A stretch of DNA of 38,291 bases, from assembly GCA_022825195.1 (NCBI GenBank), contig JAJDYL010000111.1, positions 1 through 38,291 of the forward strand. The letters run 5' to 3'. This DNA comes from Alphaproteobacteria bacterium. GTDB taxonomy: Bacteria; Pseudomonadota; Alphaproteobacteria; Bin95. The position numbers were made by a program, and so were the translations under genes. Positions 7,364-16,415 of this stretch are shown here, in pieces. Below the pieces are notes generated by a model. The model had not been told where the DNA came from. It searched no databases and worked only from the letters and a program-made list of their open reading frames with translations. Every line of letters begins with the position of its first letter. Position 1 is the first letter of the stretch.

Positions 7364-8542
7364 TTAGCCCTTCTCGGTCGAAAGGATGAGCGTCGCGCCC
7401 GAGGACAGCACGCCCCCGGTGCCGTGGCATATCGCGGTGCGAACGCCGTCCACCTGCCTCTCGCCCGCCAGGCCCCAGAGCTGGCGGGACGCCTCGATGA
7501 TGGTGAACAGCCCGTACATGCCCGGATGGCAATAGGAAAGCCCGCCGCCATTGGTGTTGACCGGGAACGAGCCGCCGGGGCCGGTCCGCCCGCCCCTGAC
7601 GAACTCCCTGCCCTCGCCGTAGCCGCAGATGCCGAGCGCCTCCAGCGTCATGAGTACCGTGATCGTGAAGCTGTCATACAGCATGGCAAGGTCGATTTCG
7701 GCGGGCCTGCGGCCCGCCATCGCATAGGCCAGGCGCGAGGACTGCTCCGCAGCCTCCAGCTTCGCCATGTCCGGCATGTGCGCGATGCTCGTGTGGGAGG
7801 CCGACGCGCCGTGGCCCAGCACATGGACGGGCGGTGTGCGCAGGTCGCGCGCGCGCTCCTCCGTCGTCATCACCACCGCCCCGCCGCCGTCGGTGACGAG
7901 GCAGCAGTCGTAACGCCCGAGCGGCGAGGCGATCGTGCGGGCGCCCAGCACATCGTCCACCGTCAGCGGTTCGCGGAAGGCGGCGGCGGGATTGAGCGCG
8001 GCCCAGGCGCGGGTCGCCACCGCAATCTCGGCGAGCGTCTCGCGGGTGGAGCCGAAGACATGGGCATGGCGTTGCGCCGCCATCGCGTAGGCGCCGACCG
8101 GCAGCGGCAGCCCGGCGGGAATGTCCCACTGGTTCGAGAACATTGCCGGCCGTCCGCCCAGCGCCCGCGCAGCCTGGCTCTTCTGCAGCGAGCCGTAAAC
8201 GATCAGCACCACGTCCGCCTGTCCCGAACGGATCGCCTCGGCCGCCCGGCCGGCATGAAGCACGAAAGCCGCGCCCCCGATATTGGTTCCGTCCAGATAG
8301 CGCGGCCATTCGAGGCCCAGATATTCTGTCAGCAGCACCGGCTGCATGGCGCCCGGCCCCGGCATGCCCCACATGCCGGCAACGGCGAGGCCGTCCACGT
8401 CGCGCATGGTCAGGCCGGCCTGGGCGAGCGCCTCATCGGCCGCATTGCGCTGTATGGAAAGCACCGTTGCGCCCGGCAGTGCGCGACCCCGCTCATGGGT
8501 CGGCGCATCCGCCGCGCCGACGATGACCGGGCTGCGGCTCAT
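7364..8542 (-). CDS. Thiolase-fold protein lacking the nucleophilic Cys (SCP2/Ltp2-like)
   Basis: This 392-residue protein has the thiolase superfamily fold: SPVIVGAADAPTHERG at the N-terminus, DGGGAVVMT in the middle and the C-terminal signatures NTNGGGLSYCHPGMYG (His loop) and CHGTGG. At the position where biosynthetic and degradative thiolases carry the acyl-accepting Cys, the sequence reads DGTNIGGAAFVLHAG, with no Cys. That is the pattern of the SCP2-thiolase-like or lipid-transfer group, which includes the retro-aldolase Ltp2 of steroid side-chain breakdown. With the adjacent DUF35 protein it could form an aldolase or another acyl-CoA lyase; the substrate is unknown. Its start overlaps the stop of the acyl-CoA synthetase gene by 4 bases (ATGA). 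Confidence 0.85.
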   Translation of the reverse strand: MSRSPVIVGAADAPTHERGRALPGATVLSIQRNAADEALAQAGLTMRDVDGLAVAGMWGMPGPGAMQPVLLTEYLGLEWPRYLDGTNIGGAAFVLHAGRAAEAIRSGQADVVLIVYGSLQKSQAARALGGRPAMFSNQWDIPAGLPLPVGAYAMAAQRHAHVFGSTRETLAEIAVATRAWAALNPAAAFREPLTVDDVLGARTIASPLGRYDCCLVTDGGGAVVMTTEERARDLRTPPVHVLGHGASASHTSIAHMPDMAKLEAAEQSSRLAYAMAGRRPAEIDLAMLYDSFTITVLMTLEALGICGYGEGREFVRGGRTGPGGSFPVNTNGGGLSYCHPGMYGLFTIIEASRQLWGLAGERQVDGVRTAICHGTGGVLSSGATLILSTEKG

Positions 8543-10659
8543 CCGCCGGCACTGTCCCGGACGGCAATCAGCGCGTCCACGGCGACCGCGCCCTCCCCTT
8601 CCGGCAGCACGATGAACGGGTTCACGTCGATCGTTTCCAGCACGTCGGCATTGGCGGCGGCGAACGCCGAGAGCCGGGCCAGCGCCTCGGCAAGCGCCGC
8701 CTCGTCCGCCGGCGGGGCTCCGCGCACGCCCTGCAGCATCGGATAGCCGCGCACCTCGCGGATCATGCGGCGCGCCTCATCGACGCCGAACGGCGCAATA
8801 CGGAAAGTCACGTCCTTCAGCACCTCGACGAAAACGCCGCCGAGCCCGAACATGACCACCGGGCCGAACACCGGGTCGCGGACGACGCCGAGAATGGTCT
8901 CGACGCCGCCAGAAACCATGGGCGCGACCAGCACGCCGTCGATCCGCGCCTCCGGCGCATGCTCTCCGGCCCTTTGGAGCAGGTTCCGGTAAGCCGTTTC
9001 GGCCGCCTCCCGCGACACCACATCGAGGACGACGCCGCCGATCTCGGACTTGTGGAGGATATCCGGCGACACGATCTTCATGACGACCGGAAACCCGGCC
9101 GCCTCGGCGGCATCGCCCGCCTCCGACGCGGAGCCCGCAATGCTCTCCGGCACGGCCGGCACGCCGGCCGCCGCCAGCAGGCGCTTGCCCTCGACTTCGT
9201 TGATCGCCGCTCCCGCGCTGAGCCTCGGAGCGTTCGGCGGCAGGCCGGGCGGCGGTCCGGACGCTCCGCGCCTCAGTGCTTCCGAATACCGCGCCAGAAC
9301 CCCGAGCGCGTGGATCGCCCGGCTCGGGTCCTCGTAGCAGAGATAGCCCATCTCCTGGATCCGCGCGCGGCGCTCGGGCGTGGTCAGGATGGCGAGCATG
9401 TGCAGATGATCCGGAAAGCGCTGTCTTACCGCCTCCAGGCTCGGCTCCAGCTCCTTCATCATCAGCGGGTTCAGGCCGACGCCCGCCAGGAAGCACACCG
9501 CGCTTGCATAATCGCCCTCCTCCAGCAGGGCGCCGTACATGGTCTCCATCAGGGTCGCGTCGTTGATGAACTGCGCCGTTACGTCCAGCGGATTGCGGGT
9601 TCCGGCGAAGGGCACCAGCGCCTTCATCCGCTCCTGCGTCGCGTCGGGCAGCGGCGGCAGTTCGAGGCCGGCGTCCTCGGCCGCATCGGCCATGATGACC
9701 CCGACCCCGCCGGAAACCGTGATGATGCCCGTCCGGGCGCTCTTCGGCAGCTGGCCCCCGGCGAAGGCGTAGCCGACATCGAACATCTCGTCGATGCTGC
9801 GGGGGCGAAAGACGTTGTACTGGCGAAGCAACGCATCGAAGACGGCGTCGGAGCCCGTAAGCGACGCCGTGTGCGAGGCCGCGGCCGCGGTGCCGACCTC
9901 CGAGCGCCCGACCTTCATCAACACGACCGGCTTCTCTGCCGCGCGGGCGACCTCAAGGGCCTCGACCAGCTTGTCCGCGTCCTGGACCCCTTCCATGTAG
10001 CCGAGCACGACGCTCGTGCCCGGATCCTGCGCCATGTAGGCGAGGCAGTCCGAGAACTCGACATCGCACTGGTTGCCCATGGTGGCCCAGAGGTTGAGGC
10101 CGAGGCCGCGCTCGCGCGCCAGCGTGAAGCAGTGGCCGCCGAAGGCGCCGGACTGCGCTGCCACGGAAATCGTGCCGTGTTCCGGTCCGGTATCGCCGAT
10201 CGCCGAGATGAAGGTGGCGACCATGCCGGTGCCGGTGTTCATCACGCCCATGCAATTGGGGCCCATGATCCTGAGCCCGCCCTCGGCGCCGAGATCGGCC
10301 AGGCGGCGCTGCGCCCGCGCGCCGTCCTCGGAAATCTCGGCAAAGCCCGAAGACAGCACGATTGCCGCCTTGACGCCCTTTTCGATGCAGGCCTGCACCG
10401 CCGGTTCCACATGGGGCATCGGCACGACGATCACGGCCATGTCCACCGGGCCCGGAATGTCGCCTAACGCCGGAAAGGCCGGCAGCCCCTGGATCTCGGC
10501 GGCGCCGGGATTGACCGGATAGACCTTTCCGCCATAGCCGGAGATTTTCATATTGTGGACGGGCCGGCCGCCGATCTTCGCGAAGTTGGACGACGCGCCG
10601 ACGATGGCCACCGACTCCGGATTGAAGAATGCGTCGAGCGTCTCGATGCGGATGGTCAT
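8539..10659 (-). CDS. ADP-forming acyl-CoA synthetase (acetate-CoA ligase family, alpha-beta fusion)
   Basis: This 706-residue enzyme joins an acid to CoA, making ADP and phosphate, through a phosphohistidine. The order is a CoA-binding Rossmann domain (VAIVGASSNFAKIGG, about 18-32; YPVNPG), succinyl-CoA-ligase-like domains with GPNCMG (133-138), and the active-site His in ASHTASLTGS (H263). An ATP-grasp domain follows from about 480, with AAGFPVVMKIVSPDILHKSE and a late TIDVNPF. The alpha and beta parts are in one chain, as in many bacterial acyl-CoA synthetases of uncertain substrate. It is preceded by a G-rich ribosome site. The overlap with the thiolase-like gene suggests it activates the acid that the thiolase/DUF35 pair then handles. 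Confidence 0.88.
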   Translation of the reverse strand: MTIRIETLDAFFNPESVAIVGASSNFAKIGGRPVHNMKISGYGGKVYPVNPGAAEIQGLPAFPALGDIPGPVDMAVIVVPMPHVEPAVQACIEKGVKAAIVLSSGFAEISEDGARAQRRLADLGAEGGLRIMGPNCMGVMNTGTGMVATFISAIGDTGPEHGTISVAAQSGAFGGHCFTLARERGLGLNLWATMGNQCDVEFSDCLAYMAQDPGTSVVLGYMEGVQDADKLVEALEVARAAEKPVVLMKVGRSEVGTAAAASHTASLTGSDAVFDALLRQYNVFRPRSIDEMFDVGYAFAGGQLPKSARTGIITVSGGVGVIMADAAEDAGLELPPLPDATQERMKALVPFAGTRNPLDVTAQFINDATLMETMYGALLEEGDYASAVCFLAGVGLNPLMMKELEPSLEAVRQRFPDHLHMLAILTTPERRARIQEMGYLCYEDPSRAIHALGVLARYSEALRRGASGPPPGLPPNAPRLSAGAAINEVEGKRLLAAAGVPAVPESIAGSASEAGDAAEAAGFPVVMKIVSPDILHKSEIGGVVLDVVSREAAETAYRNLLQRAGEHAPEARIDGVLVAPMVSGGVETILGVVRDPVFGPVVMFGLGGVFVEVLKDVTFRIAPFGVDEARRMIREVRGYPMLQGVRGAPPADEAALAEALARLSAFAAANADVLETIDVNPFIVLPEGEGAVAVDALIAVRDSAGG

Positions 10660-10759
10660 GCCGGCGTCCCCCCTCGGGCCTCGAACCTGCGCCGCAGTAC
10701 GCTAGGATAGCAGGAGTCCGGCTTCAATGAGCGGTCCCCGGCAGGCCGGACGGGTCCCT

Positions 10760-12406
10760 TCAGACCCGGTAGGACTGCGACCGGCCGGTAAAGGGGGAAA
10801 TGTCGCGCTCGTCCAGCTCGAGGTGAATCAGCGCCGGCCCCGCATGCGCAAGGGCGGCGGCGAAGGCATCGGCGAATTCGCCCGTTTCCCGCACGCGGCC
10901 TGCATGCAGGCCGTAGGCCCGGCCGACCGCCTCGAAGTCCGGGCTCTCCAGCCTCGTGCCGAAAATGCCGGCGTCTCCGTATCGGGTCTGCTGAGACGTG
11001 AGGATCGAGCCCCAGGCATTGTTGTCGCAAACCACGATCTTCACCGGCAGGCGTTCCTGCACCAGCGTGACGGCCTCCTGCCCCGTCATCAGGAACCCGC
11101 CGTCGCCCACGAACACGACCACCGGCGACCGGGGCCGCGCGAGCGCGGCGCCGATGCCGCCCGGCACGCCGTAGCCCATGGCGCCGGCCATCGGCCCCGC
11201 CTGCGTCCGCGGTCCTGCGAAGCTGAAATAACGATGCACCCAGCGCGCGAACGTGCCGCTGTCCGTGATGACCACTGCGTCATCCGGCAACTGCCTTCGC
11301 GCTTCGGCCGTTACTTCGGCGAGGTCGACGCGGCCCTGAACGAACACTCCTCCAGGCTTGGAAAACTCGCGGTAGGCGCCGTTCAGGCCCGCCCGCCAGT
11401 CGCGGCGCTCCCGGCTTCCGTTCGAAACGGCGGCGGACAGGGCTTCCAGCGCAGGACCGGCATCGGCGCGGATCGCCGCGCCCGAGGGCCAGCGGTCCAG
11501 GACTTCGGCGTCGGGATGGATGTGGATCAGCACCTGATCGTCCCGGATCATCGAGAAGTCGCGGGTCGTGATGCCGTCCAGCCGCGCCCCGGCGGCAATG
11601 ACGAGGTCGGCCTCCTCCCAGCCCCGCTCCTGAAAATCGTCCCGGTTTATCTCCAGGTGTCCGACATAGGCCGGGTCGTCGTTCGCAATGGCGTCCTGGC
11701 ACCGGTAGGCGGCGGTCACGGCCGCGCCGCTGGCCGCGGCGAACCCGGACAGGGACGCCCCCGCTCCCTCGAACGCGATCAGCTCGCCTGCAATGACGAT
11801 CGGGCGGCGGGCCGCATCGACAAGCCGGGCCGCGGCCGCGATGGCTTCGGCATCCGGCAGCAAGGGAGCGCGCGGAACCGGTCGAGGCACCGCCGGCGCG
11901 CCTGCATCGCCGTCCGAGATGTCCTTCGGCATGACCAGCACCACCGGCCCCGGCCGGCCCGCCATGGCGAGTTCGAGCGCCCGGGCCGCCTTTTGCGGCA
12001 CCTCGGCCGCCGTCCCGGGTTCGATCACTGCCTTCGCAATGCCGGAGAACATCTTGTGGTAGTCGATTTCCTGGAACGCCTCGCGTCCTTTGGACGGTGT
12101 GGGCACATCGCCGATGACCAGGAGCATGGGCACGGAATCCTGCCGAGCGACATGCAGCCCGATGGACGCATTGGTCGAACCCGGCCCGCGGCTGACGAGA
12201 CCGACGGCCGGCTTGCCGGCAATCCTGCCGTAGGCCGCACAGGCGAAGGTGACACCGGACTCATGGCGGGGCGTGACGAGGCGGATGGCGTTCGCCCGGC
12301 GCTGGAGCCCGGCGAGAACCGGAAGATAACTCTCGCCGGGAACGGCAAAGGCCGCTTCCACGCTCCATGCCGCAAGCGTTTCCGCGAGCGCCTCCCCGCC
12401 GTCCAT
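10760..12406 (-). CDS. Thiamine diphosphate-dependent enzyme, acetolactate synthase-like
   Basis: This is a 548-residue ThDP enzyme of the acetolactate synthase/benzoylformate decarboxylase fold. It has the three expected domains: the pyrimidine-binding domain with the activating Glu in TPRHESGVTFA (about residue 49), a central domain, and the pyrophosphate-binding domain with GDGGFLMTGQEAV to CDNNAWGSI (GDG at about 434, NN at about 462). Substrate cannot be read from sequence; such orphan family members include oxalyl-CoA and sulfopyruvate decarboxylases. A TTG lies at 12412, but the ATG at 12406 overlaps the DUF4170 stop as TGATG and is the likelier start. About 100 bases separate it from the acyl-CoA synthetase, including a GTCCGGC/GCCGGAC inverted pair (10716-10751). 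Confidence 0.88.
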   Translation of the reverse strand: MDGGEALAETLAAWSVEAAFAVPGESYLPVLAGLQRRANAIRLVTPRHESGVTFACAAYGRIAGKPAVGLVSRGPGSTNASIGLHVARQDSVPMLLVIGDVPTPSKGREAFQEIDYHKMFSGIAKAVIEPGTAAEVPQKAARALELAMAGRPGPVVLVMPKDISDGDAGAPAVPRPVPRAPLLPDAEAIAAAARLVDAARRPIVIAGELIAFEGAGASLSGFAAASGAAVTAAYRCQDAIANDDPAYVGHLEINRDDFQERGWEEADLVIAAGARLDGITTRDFSMIRDDQVLIHIHPDAEVLDRWPSGAAIRADAGPALEALSAAVSNGSRERRDWRAGLNGAYREFSKPGGVFVQGRVDLAEVTAEARRQLPDDAVVITDSGTFARWVHRYFSFAGPRTQAGPMAGAMGYGVPGGIGAALARPRSPVVVFVGDGGFLMTGQEAVTLVQERLPVKIVVCDNNAWGSILTSQQTRYGDAGIFGTRLESPDFEAVGRAYGLHAGRVRETGEFADAFAAALAHAGPALIHLELDERDISPFTGRSQSYRV

Positions 12407-12648
12407 CAGCAATGTCCTTCCGCGTGTTGGTGATCGTCCGGGTCCAGCAGACGATGCAGATGCACGACGTAATAGCGCATGTGCGCGTCATCCACCGTGC
12501 CCTGGGCCTTGCCCCGCCAGGCCCGGGCGGCCTCGGCGTAGTTCGGGTAGATGCCCACGATATCGAGAGCTTCGAGGTTGGCGAATTCGGTTCCGTCCGG
12601 GTGCACCAGGCGCCCGCCGAAAACCAGGTGAAGGAGTTGCTGGGCCAT
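12406..12648 (-). CDS. DUF4170 domain protein
   Basis: This 80-residue protein begins MAQQLLHLVFGGRLVHPDG and continues with DIVGIYPNYAEAARAWRGKAQ and a DDAHMRYYVVHLHRLLDP tail. That is the DUF4170 layout known from alphaproteobacteria, where a small soluble protein of about 75-80 residues is standard. Its function is not known. It is the first gene of the acyl-CoA cluster as transcribed, and its stop overlaps the start of the ThDP enzyme (TGATG at 12404-12408). A longer open frame through it reaches far upstream into antisense of the ABC genes; the ATG at 12648 is the natural start because the family begins there. Confidence 0.85.
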   Translation of the reverse strand: MAQQLLHLVFGGRLVHPDGTEFANLEALDIVGIYPNYAEAARAWRGKAQGTVDDAHMRYYVVHLHRLLDPDDHQHAEGHC

Positions 12649-12807
12649 ACCGGAAACTCCTGCGCTTGAGGTTTGCGGACAGGAGGCGAATAGCAGCAAC
12701 TGCAGGGAGGCGAAACCCTGCCGGGCGTTTGATGTTCTCGTCCCTCTTCCGGCCGTTGCTTCGTTTGTGTTAGCGTCCGCCTGCAACCGGCGGCTGCAGG
12801 AGACATC
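12649..12807. promoter_or_regulatory. Divergent intergenic region between DUF4170 and ABC operons
   Basis: These 159 bases separate two operons that run in opposite directions and must hold both promoters. No convincing -35/-10 pair stands out. Two small structures are visible: GCAGGG/CCCTGC around an 8-base loop (12702-12721), and a CCTGCA/TGCAGG pair just before the ABC ATPase start, whose right arm overlaps the AGGAG ribosome site and could partly hide it. Confidence 0.4.
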
Positions 12808-13902
12808 GTGACGGACCGGGATCTCGCTTTCGTCGTGTTCGACGGCGTTCAGAAAAGCTACGACGGCGAAACGCTCGTCGTGAAGGACCTGAATCTCGAA
12901 ATCGCGCGCGGCGAATTCCTGACGATGCTCGGCCCTTCGGGTTCCGGCAAGACCACCTGCCTGATGATGCTGGCCGGGTTCGAGGTGGCCACGCACGGCC
13001 AGATCAACCTTGGCGGCCGTCCGATCAACAATATTCCGCCGCACAAACGCGGCATCGGAATGGTCTTCCAGAACTATGCGCTGTTCCCGCATATGACAGT
13101 CGCGGAAAATCTGGCGTTCCCGCTGCAGGTGCGCCGGATGGGCCGTGCGGAAGTGCAGGAAAAAGTTCAGCGCGCGCTGGACATGGTCCAGATGGGCGGC
13201 TCGGAGTTCGCCGGGCGCCGGCCCGCCCAGCTTTCCGGCGGCCAACAGCAGCGCGTGGCGCTGGCGCGCGCCCTGGTGTTCGAACCGGACCTCGTCCTGA
13301 TGGACGAGCCGTTGGGCGCCCTCGACAAGCAGTTGCGGGAACATATGCAGTTCGAAATCAAGCACCTGCACGAGCGGCTGGGCGTCACCGTCGTCTATGT
13401 CACGCACGACCAGTCCGAGGCCCTGACGATGTCCGACAGGATCGCCGTCTTCAACGACGGCGTGATACAGCAGCTGGCAACGCCCGAGGACCTCTACGAG
13501 CGGCCCGAAAACGCATTCGTCGCCCAGTTCATCGGAGAGAACAACAAGCTCGACGGAACGGTTGCTTCCCTTACCGATAGCGAGGCAAGGGTGCATCTCG
13601 ACGGCGCCGGGGAGATCGGGGCGCTGGCAGTGAGTTGCGGGGCGGTCGGCTCCCGGACGATGCTGTCGATCCGGCCCGAGCGCGTGTTGATCGCGGATTC
13701 TTCTGCCCCGAACCAGCTCGACGCCAAAGTTGTCGAACTGATTTATCTCGGCGACCACATCCGGTGCCGGATGGAAGTCGCAGGCCGCGACGACTTTGTC
13801 GTCAAGGTCCCGAATTCCGCAAGGCATTCCGTGCTCCAGGTCGGACAAACGACTCCGGTAGGATGGCTCACCGACGATTGCCGGGCCCTCGATGCAGCTT
13901 AG
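12808..13902 (+). CDS. Spermidine/putrescine-type ABC importer ATPase (PotA-like)
   Basis: This 364-residue cytoplasmic ATPase powers the importer encoded by the next three genes. It has Walker [10 protein letters not shown] (42-50), Q-loop [11 protein letters not shown] (Q88), signature [15 protein letters not shown] (142-156), Walker B LVLMDEP (162-168) and switch His in [13 protein letters not shown] (H200). The C-terminal 110 or so residues form the TOBE/regulatory domain typical of the PotA/CysA/MalK type. The start is GTG at 12808, with CAGGAG seven bases upstream. It is the first gene of a plus-strand operon; the binding protein gene follows after 76 bases. Polyamines are the usual substrate of close relatives, but opines or other small cations are possible. 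Confidence 0.9.
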   Translation: MTDRDLAFVVFDGVQKSYDGETLVVKDLNLEIARGEFLTMLGPSGSGKTTCLMMLAGFEVATHGQINLGGRPINNIPPHKRGIGMVFQNYALFPHMTVAENLAFPLQVRRMGRAEVQEKVQRALDMVQMGGSEFAGRRPAQLSGGQQQRVALARALVFEPDLVLMDEPLGALDKQLREHMQFEIKHLHERLGVTVVYVTHDQSEALTMSDRIAVFNDGVIQQLATPEDLYERPENAFVAQFIGENNKLDGTVASLTDSEARVHLDGAGEIGALAVSCGAVGSRTMLSIRPERVLIADSSAPNQLDAKVVELIYLGDHIRCRMEVAGRDDFVVKVPNSARHSVLQVGQTTPVGWLTDDCRALDAA

Positions 13903-13978
13903 TGCGCAACGCGACGCAACGTCCCCAAGGGCGCGGCGTGCATGGATTGAACGAGTGGTAAACAAGGGAGAACGCCAC

Positions 13979-15076
13979 ATGAGACTCAGAACGTTCCTTG
14001 CAGCCGGCGCAGTCGCCTCGGTGGCGCTGGCCGGCGCGGCGCAGGCAGAGGACATGACCATCGTGTCCTGGGGCGGCGCCTATTCGGCATCGCAGATGAA
14101 CGCCTACCACAAGCCGTACATGGAGATGAATCCGGACGTCAACATCATCAACGACGAGAGCGCGGCGGAGGCGGTCGCCAAGCTTCGCGCCATGGCGGAA
14201 GCCGGCAACACGACCTGGGACGTGGTCGATGTGGTCGCTTCGGACGCCATCCGGCTTTGCGACGAAGGCCTCGCGATGGAAATCGATGTGGACTCGATGC
14301 TGGCGGCAGCGCCCGACGGCACGCCCGCGTCCAAGGATTTCGGCGACTTTCTCGTGACGCCCTGCTTCATCCCGCAGATCGTTTATTCGACGACCTTCGG
14401 CTACCGCACCGACATGGTGGGCGACACGCCGCCCAAGGATGTCTGCGCCGTGTTCGACCTGGAGAACTATCCGGGCAAGCGCAGCCTCGAGAAGCGCCCG
14501 ATCAACAACATGGAATGGGCGCTGATGTGCGACGGCGTCGCCATGGAGGACATTTACGACCAGCTGGCGACCGAGGAAGGCCAGGCGCGCGCCTTCGCCA
14601 AGCTCGACACGATCAAGGAGCATGTCGTGTGGTGGTCCGCCGGCGCGGACACGCCGCAGCTTCTGGCGGACGGCGAGATCGTGATCGGCTCGACCTATAA
14701 CGGGCGCCTGTTCAAGCTCATCGAGGAGGACAAGCAGCCGGTCGCCATGCTGTGGGACGGCCAGGTGTTCGACCTCGACGGGTGGATCGTCCCGGCGAAC
14801 CTGAGCGACGAACGCAAGAAACGCGCGCTGCACTACCTCAATTTCGCCACCGACACCCAGCGCCTTGCGGACCAGGCGAAATACATCTCCTACGGCCCGG
14901 CGCGCGCGTCTTCGGCGCCATTGGTGGGCAAGCACGCGACGCTGGGCATCGATATGGCTCCGCACATGCCGAACGAGCCGAGCAACATGAGCAATACGCT
15001 GCTCTACAACTATGAGTTCTGGGCGGACTATCGCGACGACATCGACGCGAAGTTCCAGACCTGGCTCGCCAAGTAG
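13979..15076 (+). CDS. Periplasmic substrate-binding protein, PotD/PotF-like
   Basis: This 365-residue secreted binding protein delivers substrate to the adjacent permease. A signal peptide is clear (MRLRTFLAAGAVASVALAG, then AAQA before E), and the mature protein starts EDMTIVSWGGAYSASQ, the usual start of the polyamine-type family. Later features fit too: WDVVDV at the first hinge, VWWSAGADTPQLLADGE, and DLDGWIVPANL with KYISYGPARASS near the end. The frame is open from 13892, but the ATG at 13979 has GGGAG upstream and places the signal peptide at the N-terminus. A strong stem-loop with a T-run follows 12 bases after the stop, which would favour binding protein over permease transcripts. 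Confidence 0.88.
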   Translation: MRLRTFLAAGAVASVALAGAAQAEDMTIVSWGGAYSASQMNAYHKPYMEMNPDVNIINDESAAEAVAKLRAMAEAGNTTWDVVDVVASDAIRLCDEGLAMEIDVDSMLAAAPDGTPASKDFGDFLVTPCFIPQIVYSTTFGYRTDMVGDTPPKDVCAVFDLENYPGKRSLEKRPINNMEWALMCDGVAMEDIYDQLATEEGQARAFAKLDTIKEHVVWWSAGADTPQLLADGEIVIGSTYNGRLFKLIEEDKQPVAMLWDGQVFDLDGWIVPANLSDERKKRALHYLNFATDTQRLADQAKYISYGPARASSAPLVGKHATLGIDMAPHMPNEPSNMSNTLLYNYEFWADYRDDIDAKFQTWLAK

Positions 15077-15088
15077 AGCCGTCCTGAA

Positions 15089-15118
15089 GGAGGGGCCTCC
15101 GGGCCCCTCCACCCTTTT
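15089..15118 (+). terminator. Stem-loop with T-run after the ABC binding-protein gene
   Basis: The arms GGAGGGGCC (15089-15097) and GGCCCCTCC (15102-15110) pair perfectly around the 4-base loop TCCG, and TTTT follows at 15115-15118. This looks like an intrinsic terminator or attenuator lying inside the operon, 24 bases before the permease start. It probably lowers permease expression relative to the binding protein and may protect the 3' end of the shorter transcript. Confidence 0.75.
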
Positions 15119-15141
15119 CCGAGCCAGGGCGCGCAGGTTCC

Positions 15142-16410
15142 ATGGCGAACGGCGAAAACGTCTCCGGACCGATTCTTGCGGCAGACGGCCGGCCGCTGAA
15201 GCAATCGCTTGCCCGCGCCTTGCGCCTGCAGAAATTGCGAGCGCTGGCGCTGATTGCGCCGCTGCTGATCTTCGTTCTCGTCTCCTTCGTCGCGCCGATC
15301 ACGGACATGCTGTTCCGTTCGGTCGAGAACGCGATCGTGCCGGACACGCTGCCGCTCACCGTGGCGGCGCTGGAGGACTGGGACGAAAGCGCCGGCAAGC
15401 TGCCGGGCGAAGAGGTCTTCGCCGCGCTGCACCAGGACCTGCTCGTTGCTGTTGCAGCCAAGGCGCACACGAAGCTCGGCTCCCGGCTCAACTACGAGCA
15501 GACGGGTGTCGCCAGCCTGCTGCGCAAGACCGGGCGGCGGGTCAAAAGGATGGAGGAGGACGGCGACCTCGCCGCACAGTTCGCCAAGATCCACAAAAGC
15601 TGGGCCGATCCGGAAACCTGGGCCACGATCAAGCGGTTTTCGAGCGCCTACACGTCGGGGTATTTCCTCAACGCCGTCGATGCGAAGCTCGGCGCAACCG
15701 GTATTGAGGCGAGGCCCGAGAACGAACGGATCTACATCTTCCTGTTCGAGCGCACATTGCTGCTGAGCGTCGTCATCACGGTCGCCTGCCTCCTGATCGG
15801 CTATCCGGTCGCCTTCCTGCTGGCCACGCTGCCGATGCGCACGTCGAACATGCTGATGATCCTGGTGCTGCTGCCGTTCTGGACCTCGCTGCTGGTTCGC
15901 ACCTCCGCCTGGAAGGTGCTGCTTCAGCAACAGGGCGTCATCAACGACACACTGGTCTTCATAGGCCTCGTCGCGAACGACGGGCGGCTTGCGATGATCA
16001 ACAACCAGACCGGCACGATCATCGCGATGACGCATATCCTGCTGCCGTTCATGATCCTGCCGCTCTATTCGGTGATGCGCACGATCCCGCCGAGCTACAT
16101 GCGCGCCGCCAAGTCCCTGGGCGCGACGGACTGGACCGCGTTCTGGCGGGTCTATTTCCCGCAAAGCGTGCCCGGCATCGGCGCCGGCGCGATCCTCGTC
16201 TTCATCCTCTCTATCGGCTACTACATCACGCCCGAACTGGTCGGCGGCACTTCGGGCACCTTCATTTCCAACCGGATCGCCTACCACATCTCGTCGAGCC
16301 TCAATTGGGGGCTCGCGGCGGCGCTGGGCGTCATCCTGCTGATGGTCGTGCTTGTCCTCTACTGGCTCTACGACAGGATCATCGGCATCGACAATGTGAA
16401 GCTGGGATAA
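15142..16410 (+). CDS. ABC importer permease, PotB-like, with a large periplasmic insert
   Basis: This inner-membrane permease of 422 residues is the first of two. TM1 lies at about 35-57 (LALIAPLLIFVLVSFVAPI). The remaining segments start at about 208 with LFERTLLLSVVITVACLLIG. The ATPase-docking EAA-type loop is RAAKSLGATDWTAFWRVYFPQSVPGI. Standard PotB proteins are about 275-290 residues; here about 140 extra residues sit between TM1 and TM2 (about 65-205, with WDESAGKLPGEEVFAALHQDL and NAVDAKLGATGIEARPE). That places a soluble domain in the periplasm. I recall alphaproteobacterial relatives with a similar insert, so it is probably a subfamily trait. It starts at an ATG after the attenuator and is followed 5 bases later by the second permease. 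Confidence 0.85.
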   Translation: MANGENVSGPILAADGRPLKQSLARALRLQKLRALALIAPLLIFVLVSFVAPITDMLFRSVENAIVPDTLPLTVAALEDWDESAGKLPGEEVFAALHQDLLVAVAAKAHTKLGSRLNYEQTGVASLLRKTGRRVKRMEEDGDLAAQFAKIHKSWADPETWATIKRFSSAYTSGYFLNAVDAKLGATGIEARPENERIYIFLFERTLLLSVVITVACLLIGYPVAFLLATLPMRTSNMLMILVLLPFWTSLLVRTSAWKVLLQQQGVINDTLVFIGLVANDGRLAMINNQTGTIIAMTHILLPFMILPLYSVMRTIPPSYMRAAKSLGATDWTAFWRVYFPQSVPGIGAGAILVFILSIGYYITPELVGGTSGTFISNRIAYHISSSLNWGLAAALGVILLMVVLVLYWLYDRIIGIDNVKLG

Positions 16411-16415
16411 CGGGC

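Noticed and set aside
10716..10751. GTCCGGC/GCCGGAC inverted pair as a terminator
   Set aside because: Seven base pairs with a loop of more than 20 bases and no T-run is too weak to call.
12406..14061. DUF4170 gene extended upstream to 551 codons
   Set aside because: The extra N-terminal part is antisense to the ABC ATPase; the family starts at the ATG at 12648.
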